64,000 bases of DNA. Source: Luscinia megarhynchos. Taxonomy: Eukaryota; Chordata; Aves; Passeriformes; Turdidae. Position numbers and translations under genes: made by a program. Shown piece by piece: positions 36,001 to 50,109 of this stretch. The stretch's first letter is position 1; every line of letters starts with the position of its first letter. A model generated the notes under the pieces. It did no database searches, was not told the origin of the DNA, and worked only from the letters and a program-made list of their open reading frames with translations. The DNA lies in contig CM067568.1 of assembly GCA_034336665.1 (NCBI GenBank), positions 9,569,165-9,633,164 on the forward strand, in the 5' to 3' direction.

Positions 36001-37240
36001 TAAAAGTGACATTTTATGCAGCCATTTTTAAGAAAACAATTTAATTTATTTTCATACACTTGCACTGTAGTGTCCCAGTGCATGGAAATTAGGCTGTTCA
36101 TGGATTCATTGATTTTTATGACTATCAGACAGCCTCTCCTTCCTTGCGGTTTTCCTGCTTGACTTGCCTTTTTTAAATATTTAGGCGAAATTGTAGCAAT
36201 GCAAAGGAAACAGAGCCAAGAGTTTACCTGTATCTTAGGGCTTTGTTTCCTTTAATCTTGTGTTTTCCTCAGCCAAGCAGAATCAGTTATGGAAGGAGGG
36301 ATGGAATGAAACTGAAATTTGCTTTCTTTGCTTTCCATTTTCCCTTGCTACTTCCCAATTTTGTGGCATGTCCCAGTGGTAAGATACAAATACAGTTTCA
36401 CCTCATCCTTCCATTATTGATGCATATCTTTAATTAAGAAGTGCCCAATTATTAACTTTCTCTGCCCACTTTGGTGCTGTTCCAGAGGTTATTCTAATTT
36501 TGTAGCTGCCTTTGCAAGAGTGCCAAAAATCCCATGGAACTGAAGGCAAATCAGTCCTACCTAAAGCATTAGAAAACCCTAAATGCCTGGAAATGTTTTG
36601 TGTTAACTAGAAGATATATTTTTAGTCTCTATTCTCCCATAATTTCTGAATGGTTCTGTGAATTATATGTGCATTAACTTTTTCTGTGGGGGAAGTTGGG
36701 GGTTTGCATTCTGAAGTGTTGATAAAGCATGAAAGGGCCTTTTTTTATCTTATTCCTGAAGCTCCTGTGGGACTGTGCTGGAACTCTTTACAAGTTACTG
36801 TGCTTATTGCATTAGAGACATCACTTATTTCTGCTCCTGGCACTAATTCCAAGGTGGAAGCAGCCCATTTGACTGTTTTGCATGGATCTTTGTGTTTATT
36901 TTCACAGGGTGAAGCTTCTGTTCTCCTCTTCAGTGGCTTTTGCAAAGTTTGAGTTGACTCTGGCTCTCTCTCATGATTATCCATCTGCTGTGCTTCCCTT
37001 TGGGGTCCAAGCCCACATTGGGAATATTGGGTGAGCTGCCAAAGCACCGCTGCATGTGACTCCATTCCAAAGGAGGGATGGGAAATTGAACCCTCTGGAT
37101 CCTCTCCAACATGTGATAATTTTATCTTTCCCAGGGAAAAGGAAATTGCTGCTGTTCTCTCCAGAGTTCCAGCTGGACACCACTATCTGCAGAGAATAGT
37201 CATCTCCATCCATCAGAATCTGCTCCAGGGTCCCAGATGA
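18063..37240 (+). CDS. KNL1: KNL1 (CASC5), outer-kinetochore scaffold; one frame break in the large exon
   Basis: KNL1 is the KMN-network scaffold that recruits BUB1/BUBR1/BUB3 and PP1 to kinetochores. There are 25 coding exons: 18063-18097, 18965-19004, 19237-19296, 19473-19534, 19967-20016, 20365-20404, 20886-20923, 21230-21282, 24967-29197, 29581-29701, 29805-29872, 30000-30098, 31088-31203, 31431-31521, 32034-32150, 32918-33005, 33392-33460, 33816-33855, 33962-34063, 34499-34599, 34855-34923, 35053-35162, 35681-35799, 36908-37030 and 37135-37240. The PP1-docking motifs SSILK and RRVSF are intact, as are both KI motifs (KIDFNSFLAKL, KIDFGEFLLRL). About nine MELT-type repeats lie in the large exon (MEMTASHT to MDITASHT). 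The C-terminal coiled coil and tandem RWD region (TEWELVEWSEQQAVFNF onward) is complete. Every junction keeps phase except that the 4231-bp exon changes frame by one base between 26723 and 26781. With one base corrected the protein has 2048 residues (human about 2340). Confidence 0.93.
22020..23520 (-). mobile_element. Decayed gammaretrovirus-like pol remnant in KNL1 intron 9
   Basis: On the minus strand, with stops and frameshifts, I see a protease C-terminal motif (LLGRDSLGKLDAQ, near 23270-23310). It is followed at about 23100-23190 by a reverse-transcriptase N-terminal-like stretch. Nearer 22020-22170 there is an integrase C-terminal-like stretch containing ALRVEGTEP. The bulk of RT and integrase is not recognisable between them, so the copy is internally deleted or too diverged. 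It lies antisense to KNL1 and is not a functional gene. Confidence 0.5.
26723..26781 (+). other. KNL1: Interval containing the KNL1 frame break
   Basis: The upstream MELT frame stops at TAA 26779-26781. The downstream frame that continues to the exon's splice donor is open only from after a TGA at 26720-26722. Both frames are KNL1-like on their own sides, and the exon length (4231) is one more than a multiple of three although its flanking junctions are both phase 0. This fits one extra base. The AAAA run near 26763-26766 is a plausible site. Confidence 0.85.
32455..32672 (+). repeat. CR1 LINE 3' fragment
   Basis: A sense CR1 3' end in a KNL1 intron, with TTTGCCCAGAGAAGCTGTGG, CTGGATCCCTGGAAGTGTCC and GGATGGGGCTTGGAGCAAGA. 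Confidence 0.85.
35830..35920 (+). repeat. CR1 LINE 3' terminus
   Basis: A short sense CR1 tail in a KNL1 intron: GGAGCTGGACTTTGATGACT, then GTGGGTCCCTTCTGAATC, ending TTCCGTGATTCTGT. Confidence 0.65.
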
Positions 37241-38290
37241 TCCTCTGCATCCACAGGCAGGACTGAAGCAGTCAAAATGGGTAGTCTGTGAGTTTAGTCT
37301 TATGAGAATTCCAGCTGTGTCTCCCTGAAATGGGAATGCTGTTACCCACTCAGCTCTAGTATTCCTGCCTGTTTAGTATCCTTGTGGCTTAGACCAAGTA
37401 GAATGCTTGGTGTAGGCTACAAGTTTTACAAAAGCAGGATATCTAAAGAGAAGAAGGAAATTCCTAGATCTCTTGTAAATTCAAGGTGCCTTTTATCTTC
37501 TGTCAGTCACTGGTGGTCATTCCTGGTACAGACAGTCATGATTGGATACTCATTCCAAGCATGGATATTCTTCTGCTGTAGTCCATAAATTTTGTCACTT
37601 ACAGAGCTCTTTGACAAAGCAATAATGAGTGTGCTCTAAATAGTTACAACTGGAATTTACTTTTGCTGTTATTCCACTACCACGTACAATTTAACAGATC
37701 CCACCACATCTGGTGTTTATCCATTGCCTGGCACCTCTCCCAGGCCAGACACTATATCCCTGCATCTGATTAATTAACCAGTTAACCTGTAGCAATTAAC
37801 CCCAGTCACCAAAGTCAGAAACATTTTTGGAGTTAAGGCTAAAATCCCTGTGTTTGCCCACAGACTTTGGGATGCAGCAGCCTCAAAGCCATCACTGTGA
37901 TTCTCTGGCTGAAGTTAGTTCTGGCATTCATTGCCTTAGTCCAGCACTATCTCTGGGTGCTGGGGCACTGTCCCAGTTTGGAATGCCATGGAATTTCAGC
38001 AAGGAGACTGAACTCCTTAAACCTGGGTGTATCTGTGAGCTCTAGCCTGGTTTTGTGTATAATTTTGTGTATTATTTGAGTCTTGCTGTTGGAGCTTGCC
38101 CTGACTGTGTTGCTGAGCCAAAGCACCAACCCTGGCTCAGCTCTCAGTTCTGCAGCTGCAAATCTTTGTGCCCTGTAAAATATGTTGAATTTAAAAATGT
38201 TTTCCTGTATTTTAGTGTTTATATATTTTGTCTTTTTACGAAGTTTGTGTCTGTTTGAAAAGTGGAAGTTTAATAAAGATTGGATTTATC
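37241..38290 (+). other. KNL1: KNL1 3' UTR with poly(A) signal
   Basis: Non-coding sequence after the KNL1 stop. AATAAA at 38272-38277 is a good candidate for the poly(A) signal and would give a 3' UTR of about 1 kb. From 38290 to about 39000 I see only AT-rich spacer. Confidence 0.55.
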
Positions 38291-39026
38291 ACTCTTCCTG
38301 TTTCAGATGGGGATTATGGGCCACTCTATTTAAACTGGTGATTGAAAATTCAACACTAAATTCAATTAAAAATATTGAGATAATTATGTTAAATACTTGG
38401 GAAGACTTTTCATAATATGATTTTTTCCCTTGCCTTTTCTAGTGCTAGTTTTCTATATCCTGGCTTTTCACAATAATTTACTGTATTTTAATTAGGAAGA
38501 TAGCACCCGAATCATTCTCAACTTAGACTCTATACCTGGAATTTTGAATTTCCCCAGGCCCTTCTCTGTGCATTACTAACTAGCAGAGGGTGCTATGGCA
38601 GTTCTCTAGGAGCATTATCCATCTCTTTTTTGTCTCTTTTGGCTGGTTTTCTTTTCTTTCAGTGGATCTACACACTAAAGCATCAGTAACTGTAAAGACT
38701 CAAGTGGGTTTTTGTGGTCTATGACATTGCTCCGAATATTGAATCAAAGTAGCAGCTGAAGCCACACATTAGTAGTAGGAAAAGGAGTTTGGGCAGAAAT
38801 TATTCCATTATCCAGCTTTAAAAAATCATGGAAAACTTCACTCCATGTGCCAAGCATCTGTGGCTCCAGTCTGTGCCCAGCAAGGCCTCAAGGAAAAGGA
38901 ATTCTGTCAAAGGCTGGGGGCTCTGCTCCAGATGTGTCTGGATCTCCAGCTGTTTGTTCTTGGGTTTTGGCTCAGGAATTGCGTGAGCTGCTGGATTTAC
39001 GGGGGCACAGGGTTGTGCTCCAATAG

Positions 39027-39191
39027 GAAAAAAAAAAGGAAAATAAGAGAAAATACTGGAAAGGAGGGAGAAGCAAAAGGAAAAGAGAAAAAAGGAAAAG
39101 CGGGTGGGGAGAGAAGAAAAAGGAAAAAAGGGGTTGGGCAAGAAGAAGGGGAAAAGAAAAGAAAAAGGAAGCTGAGAGGAAGGAAAGGGGC
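39027..39191. repeat. Purine-rich tract upstream of RAD51
   Basis: About 165 bp of nearly pure A/G on the plus strand, made of AGGAAAA/GAAAAGG-type words with very few pyrimidines. It ends just before the CpG-rich RAD51 promoter. Confidence 0.85.
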
Positions 39192-39194
39192 CGC

Positions 39195-39330
39195 TGTCCA
39201 TGACGCCATTCCCGTTCCCGCGCTCCCCCTCAGGCGCCGCCGGGGGCGGGGCTGCGCCTGCGCGGGCGCGGGCGCGCGCGGTCACGTGAGGCGGCGGCGG
39301 GAGCGCCCGAACGGCCGGAGCGGGACTGCG
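39195..39330 (+). promoter_or_regulatory. RAD51: RAD51 promoter and probable 5' non-coding exon
   Basis: CpG-rich DNA with an E2F-type TTCCCGCG (39215-39222), an NRF1-type GCGCCTGCGCGGG near 39251 and an E-box/USF site TCACGTGA near 39281. A splice donor GACTGCG|GTGAGAG at about 39330 probably ends the non-coding first exon, which would splice to the start-codon exon at 40186. Confidence 0.6.
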
Positions 39331-39639
39331 GTGAGAGACGGGAACGGGAACGGGAAAGAGAACGGGGACAGGGATCGTCACCAACAGCGGCACCGGCATC
39401 GGCTGAGGCGGGCGGGACCGGCCCGGGGCCGCGGGACTCCCCCGGTGCCTCCCCGGTGCGGGGAGCGGCCGCGGGAGCCTGAGGGGCGTTGGCCGAGGGG
39501 GTGGGAAGGCCGACACCTGTGGGTGGAGGGCGCTAAACAAAGGGCTGGAGCTGAGCAAAATGAGGGGATACGGGGATCCAAGGAGGTCCAGATCGCCGGG
39601 AGGTGCTGCTGGCCGGGCCCCCGGTGAAACTGGAATCGT

Positions 39640-39875
39640 GGAATGCCGGAATGGCCATGGAGTGCCACCCCCTGCCAAGGACAGGGATACCTTCCACTAT
39701 CCCAGCTTGCTCCAAGCCCCACCCAGCCTGGCCTTGGTCACTTCCAGGGATCCAGGGACAGCCACAGTTTCTCTGTGCCAAAGCCTCAGCATCCTCGGAG
39801 GGAAGGAATTCTTCCCCGTATTCAAAGTAAATTTCCCCTCTGTCAGTTTGAATCCATTCCCCCTTGTCCTGTCAT
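39640..39875 (-). repeat. CR1 LINE fragment, reverse orientation
   Basis: Reverse CR1 in RAD51 intron 1: GGAATCGTGGAATGCCGGAA, CCTTCCACTATCCCAGCTTG, GGATCCAGGGACAGCCACAG, to CCATTCCCCCTTGTCCTGTC. Confidence 0.85.
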
Positions 39876-40207
39876 GATAATAGTGAAATTGTGTGTTGTA
39901 TCCCAAGTGTGTGAATTCCCTTGTATCCTTCAGTTTCCCGTGACAGCTCCTGCCTGCTATCCTGCTCAGCAGTTCCAGGGGTGGTACAGATCCTCTGCAG
40001 GGTCTTCCAGCCTTTTCCAAGGTTTTTGTGGCAGTCCTGAGGGCAGGCTCTGGGGCACAGCCCAGCCCAAACATCGGGGACCAGTTCAGAGGACTTTTCC
40101 AGCTCTAATAACTCCATTATTCTGATTCATGTGAGCACATAATTTATTGCTGAAAGGGAACACTGAATTGTTTGATTCCTTCCAGGGTGTCCTGGGCCGT
40201 GGCTGCC

Positions 40208-45808
<5,601 letters not shown>

Positions 45809-46360
45809 AAACTCCTTTCCTTCCCCTGAATCCCAAGACTCTGTGTCTGTAAGAGCTCCTTTGCTGGTGGCACCTTAGGGACATTCCCAAGGCAGCAGGC
45901 AGAGGGAGCTGTGCTGTGCCAGCGTGGGAACTCGGGGCACAGCGAGCACAGCTGGAGCTTTGGGAAGAATCTCCCTGTGCTGCAGCACAGCTGAGCTCCG
46001 TGTGCTGCCTGGGCAGCATTCCCATGGGAGCAGAGCCTGTGTGTGTCCCTGCATCCCCCTGACACGGGGCAGCAGAATCCTGGTGGCCACAGTTGGGAAC
46101 TTGGTGAACTGGAAGCAAAGCTGAAGAGTTTGTCCACTAGGAGAAGTCGTGATTTATAAACCAAAGCAGAGAGAGTGCTGTTCCACACGAGGGATTTGGG
46201 ATTGGTGATCGCCCCAATCCATCATCTTTCTGTTAATTTTCTTTCAGATGCTGCAGCCTGCTGGGCTGGGGGAGCTGTTCCTTTATATTTCTGTTTAATT
46301 TTCTGTATTTTATTAATTCTGTGTGGGAATCCTTTAATAAAAAGCCCCGAGGATACTGAT
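45809..46360 (+). other. RAD51: RAD51 3' UTR with poly(A) signal
   Basis: AATAAA at 46336-46341 is followed by a GT-rich element (GGTGTGTGTTC, about 46380), the usual layout of a mammalian/avian cleavage site. The 3' UTR would be about 540 nt. Confidence 0.75.
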
Positions 46361-47949
46361 GATGTCCCAGGGATTCACAGGTGTGTGTTCAGCCCAAGGA
46401 TTGTTCTGGCTGGCAGAAGCTGCACCAATCCCCTGGGAATCTCAGTCTGGGATTGTCTTCTCTCACAATTCTCCTTAGTTTGGGGCTGCAGTGCAGCCCT
46501 GCCCTGTGGATCTCCTAGAAGAGTTTTGGGGTTAAAAAGATTATTTTCTACTCTACAGTATTTCTCTAGAACTCAATTAAAAAGAATTAAACTGTATCAA
46601 AGTGGTTTTAATTGGGTCATTTACATTGGTCAATTAAAGCAAATCATTGAGAAGGGGCTTGAGCACCCCTTGGTTGGAGCTGGCAGCTCTTTTTATTTTC
46701 TCTTCATTCTTTGAGTTTAATTATCTCTTAAGCAATTACTGCAATTAAGATACACGGTGAGAACAGCATTGCTGCCCTGCTGGACTGGGAAATCCAAGTA
46801 CAATTCCTTGGAGAGATTGAGGGGATGGGGAGCTGAGCCTCAGGCTGGGTTTTGGCAGCAGGAATGGGGTGAGGAGGAGAGAGGGGAGATCCCTCAAAAC
46901 TGGTTAAAGTCAATTCTGCTGGGTTTGGGTGCCCCCACCCCAAAAAAGGATCCTGGTTAAAGGGGGCTTGAGGAAGCAGTGGGAGTGCTGGGGGGGCTGT
47001 GCTGGAACCCCAAACCCTGGCCAGGGACAGTGGGCAGTGCCAGGGACACCATGGAGGGGCTGTGCTGGGATCCCCAAATTCCAGCCAGGAATGCTGGGCA
47101 CTGCCAGACCTTTGGGACACTGCCTGATCCAGAGAGATTTCCCATTATGTTTTCTTATGCTCAGCACCTGGCATTTCATTGGAGTCTGACAGGCTGAAAA
47201 TCCCATGTGAACAGCTGGAATCACAGTCAACACACAGAAACTAGCCGGGGAGAGTAAACGAGCTTTTCCAGATTTATTTTTCCCAATGTGTTTTAATTTA
47301 AAGCAGAACATTGCCTGCCCATATCCTTTAATTTTGGGGTTTCACTATGAGAATTATCTGCCTACGTTGGATAAAAAATTCCAAAAATATTCCTCCAGTG
47401 CTGTGGGGACTGGTGGGGTTTGGAGGGTTCCAGGGTATCCAAACCAGCCAGGTGAGATCTGATACTCTCCTTCCCCCCCTCCACTTTCTCTGTGGCTCCC
47501 GCTCTCCAATGGAAAAAACTCTGTGTTTAAAAAGCCAGTTAAAACTGCTTATTCTTTATATCCAGAGCACAGGATATTCTGAGTTGGAAAGAGCCACAAG
47601 AATCATCAAGTCAAATGATGGTAAGTCATTGGCCCATCTGGGCATTGTCCTGGTCAGGGTGTAAGACCTTAAACTGCACATTGATCTGGGGGGCTTTAAC
47701 TGGGATTCCAGCAGGGAATTAATTGTGTCACAAATAAAAACTATTCCAGAGAGCAGCACTGACAAGGTTGGGAGCTGCTGCTTCACCACACGGTGTCAGC
47801 AACAGAGAGAAAACACAAAATGTGCATCCAAAAACAAGGATAAAATGACTCCTCCTGCTTTTAGTGGAACCACGGTTAATTCTGCCCTGAATGACAGAGA
47901 ATTTGTCCTTCAGACCCCCAGAGAGCCCTCGAAAAGCCAAAGTGCAGCA
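46361..47949. other. Intergenic DNA between RAD51 and the (GAAG)n tract
   Basis: No conserved exon was found on either strand. A short reverse CR1-like scrap (GAGTTGGAAAGAGCCACAAG, about 47580-47612) is present. Open frames are short and match nothing I recognise. Confidence 0.45.
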
Positions 47950-48471
47950 GGGAGGGAGGGAAGGAGGGAAGGAGGGAAGGAGGGAAGGAGGGAAGGAGGG
48001 AAGGAAGGAAGGAAGGAAGGAAGGAAGGAAGGAAGGAAGGAAGGAAGGAAGGAAGGAAGGAAGGAAGGAAGGAAGGAAGGAAGGAAGGAAGGAAGGAAGG
48101 AAGGAAGGAAGGAAGGCAGGAAGGAAGGAAGGAAGGAAGGAAGGAAGGAAGGAAGGAAGGAAGGAAGGAAGGAAGGAAGGAAGGAAGGAAGGAAGGCAGG
48201 AAGGCAGGAAGGAAGGAAGGAAGGAAGGAAGGCAGGAAGGAAGGAAGGAAGGAAGGAAGGAAGGAAGGCAGGAAGGAAGGAAGGAAGGAAGGAAGGAAGG
48301 AAGGAAGGAAGGGAAGGAAGGAAGGAAGGAAGGAAGGAAGGAAGGAAGGAAGGAAGGAAGGAAGGAAGGAAGGAAGGAAGGAAGGAAGGAAGGAAGGAAG
48401 GAAGGAAGGAAGGAAGGAAGGAAGGAAGGAAGGAAGGAAGGAAGGAAGGAAGGAAGGAAGGAAGGAAGGAA
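47950..48471. repeat. (GAAG)n tetranucleotide microsatellite, about 520 bp
   Basis: The first ~55 bp are (GGGAAGGA)-type octamers. The rest is nearly perfect GGAA repeats with scattered GGCA interruptions and a one-base phase slip (AAGGGAAGG) near 48310. The plus strand is all purine apart from the GGCA interruptions, so long open frames on both strands are artefacts of the repeat. The true length may differ from that assembled. Confidence 0.98.
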
Positions 48472-49620
48472 AGGCCTCACCTTCTGGGAACAGCACAGGT
48501 CCTGCTGCTCCTGGGCACTGGGAATGAGTCTGGAGCCAAAAGCACCTTCCCAGGCTGGAGGAGCTTTCCTAAAGCACCAGCTCTGGGAAGCAAAGGGAAG
48601 ACATGGAGTGGGAATTTACAATAATAATCATAATATTGGGAAAGAGCAGCAATGGAAGCAAGCCTAACTCCAAGGGAGCAGGAGGGATGCTGAGCTTTAA
48701 ACGAGGTTTGAGTAAGCAGCATCTCCTGGGATCTCTGAAGCTCAGCTCCAGGTCTGGGATTCCAGCAGCAGTGCAAACTCCCACTGCCCAGTCCCTGGAT
48801 TTGCCTCCTGCCAGCACTCAGCACCTCAGGCACACTTGGCTCAAGTGCTCCAGTGCTGCCTCCTCCAGGGATTGGGAATGGGCATTAAACCCCTTCCCAC
48901 AGGGCTGGCTCTGAGCTCTGGCTGGGGAAAGCATTTGGCACCTCTGGCATTCCAATGAAATCAGTTCCCATCATTTTGAAGATACACTGAATAAACCCAG
49001 GGCACATAAATAAACCCTTCTCCACAAGGACAGCCCCAGGAAATACACAATCATTCCTAAGCCTGGTCAAACAAACCAGCAGCCAGTTCTTGGGGAAGAG
49101 ACTCCAGACTCTTGTCTCCCTCCCTGGCTGTAAAACACTTGCAGAGGCTTTGGAGTTCATGCAGTCTTGTCAGGATTTGGATATTTAAGTTCCATTCTCA
49201 TACTAAGGAATTGGAAGTGTCCTAAAGGCACCTCCACTCATATTCTAATTTTGAGCCCTCTAGCACTGATGAATTTGGAATTCTTTTGCTAGGAACACCC
49301 CACTTCTGCTTCTTTAGGCATCTCCATGTGGGAGGTAAAATAAACGTGGACAAAAGTTTGGAATGCAGCTTCCAAGTCAAGTGCCCTGCTAGGAAATTAC
49401 TCCAGCTGTAGGAAACTACTGTGACACAGATCAGTCAGAGGAACATCTTGAAAAGAAATGCACACTCTGCAGCAGCCAAAACAAAACAAAAAACAAAAGC
49501 TCCCAACAGCCGTTCCCATTCCCGGACAACACTACGGAAGGTACTGAGCATGCCCGTGAGGCCGAGGAGTTCGTTTTTGACACGTTCTTTGCTGCAGAAT
49601 CGGAAAGCAAGAGTTTGGAT
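48472..49620. other. Intergenic DNA, no gene recognised
   Basis: Mixed-composition DNA without conserved exons. An AATAATAATCATAATA run lies near 48621-48636. A CR1-like tail (about 49610-49665, GGTCCCTTCCGAACCAAATT) marks the right edge before the GC-rich island. Confidence 0.45.
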
Positions 49621-49679
49621 GGACTTTGCGGTCCCTTCCGAACCAAATTCCATTCCCGAAACATCTTCCCGCTGATCCA

Positions 49680-49960
49680 GGGCGCCTCGGCATTCCCAGG
49701 GGCGGAGCCTGCAGCGCCGGGCGCTGCCACAGGGCGGCAGCACTGGGACACAAACGGGAAAGGGGCTTGGGAGGGGGACGAGCGGACTGCGCACGCGCAA
49801 TCCCCTGTGTGCAGTACCGCGCTCCGCCCGCAGGGGGCGCCACGTGCGCGCTGAGCCCCGGGAGGAGCCCCTGGAGAAGGGAATATTTGCGGTATAAAAG
49901 AGGGAACTACCTCACCGGGATAGAGAATAAGTCAGTTGCAAGGCTTCTTCTTAGTGCTCC
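49680..49960 (+). promoter_or_regulatory. Isolated GC-rich promoter-like island with TATA box, E-box and CTCF-like site
   Basis: CpG-rich DNA contains CCCGCAGGGGGCGCC (about 49828-49842), close to the CTCF core, overlapping an E-box CACGTG (49841-49846). A consensus TATA box TATAAAAG follows at 49893-49900. This predicts a start near 49923-49930 on the plus strand. No known gene follows. The first ATG downstream (50013) opens a 31-codon frame starting MKIFLVFCVFPVQPGN and ending at 50108. Confidence 0.5.
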
Positions 49961-50012
49961 TCCAACCTTTCGTACTTGGAAGTCCACGATTTTCCCAGCA
50001 GCTCCTGGAAAA

Positions 50013-50108
50013 ATGAAAATATTCCTCGTCTTCTGTGTGTTCCCTGTCCAGCCTGGGAACTTGAGGAATAAATACCTGCTCCCCATGTCCCAGGAACAGC
50101 TTTGCTAG
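50013..50108 (+). CDS. Possible 31-codon small ORF downstream of the TATA-containing island
   Basis: The frame starts at ATG 50013, has a hydrophobic beginning (MKIFLVFCVF) and ends at TAG 50106-50108. I do not recognise it. An ORF this short is easily due to chance. The only reason to list it is that it is the first ATG after the predicted start site. An AATAAA lies inside it. Confidence 0.12.
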   Translation: MKIFLVFCVFPVQPGNLRNKYLLPMSQEQLC

Positions 50109-50109
50109 G

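Noticed and set aside
38818..39678. Long frames on both strands over the RAD51 promoter
   Set aside because: They arise from the purine tract and CpG island and have no conserved protein content. RAD51 starts at 40208.
47728..48480. Possible CRISPR-like or satellite array
   Set aside because: The repeat unit is 4 bp with no spacers. It is a eukaryotic microsatellite.
47725..48667. Long open frames on both strands encoding KEGR-, EGRK- or LPSF-type repeats
   Set aside because: They are produced by the (GAAG)n microsatellite, which lacks stops in most frames. There is no conserved sequence or gene structure.
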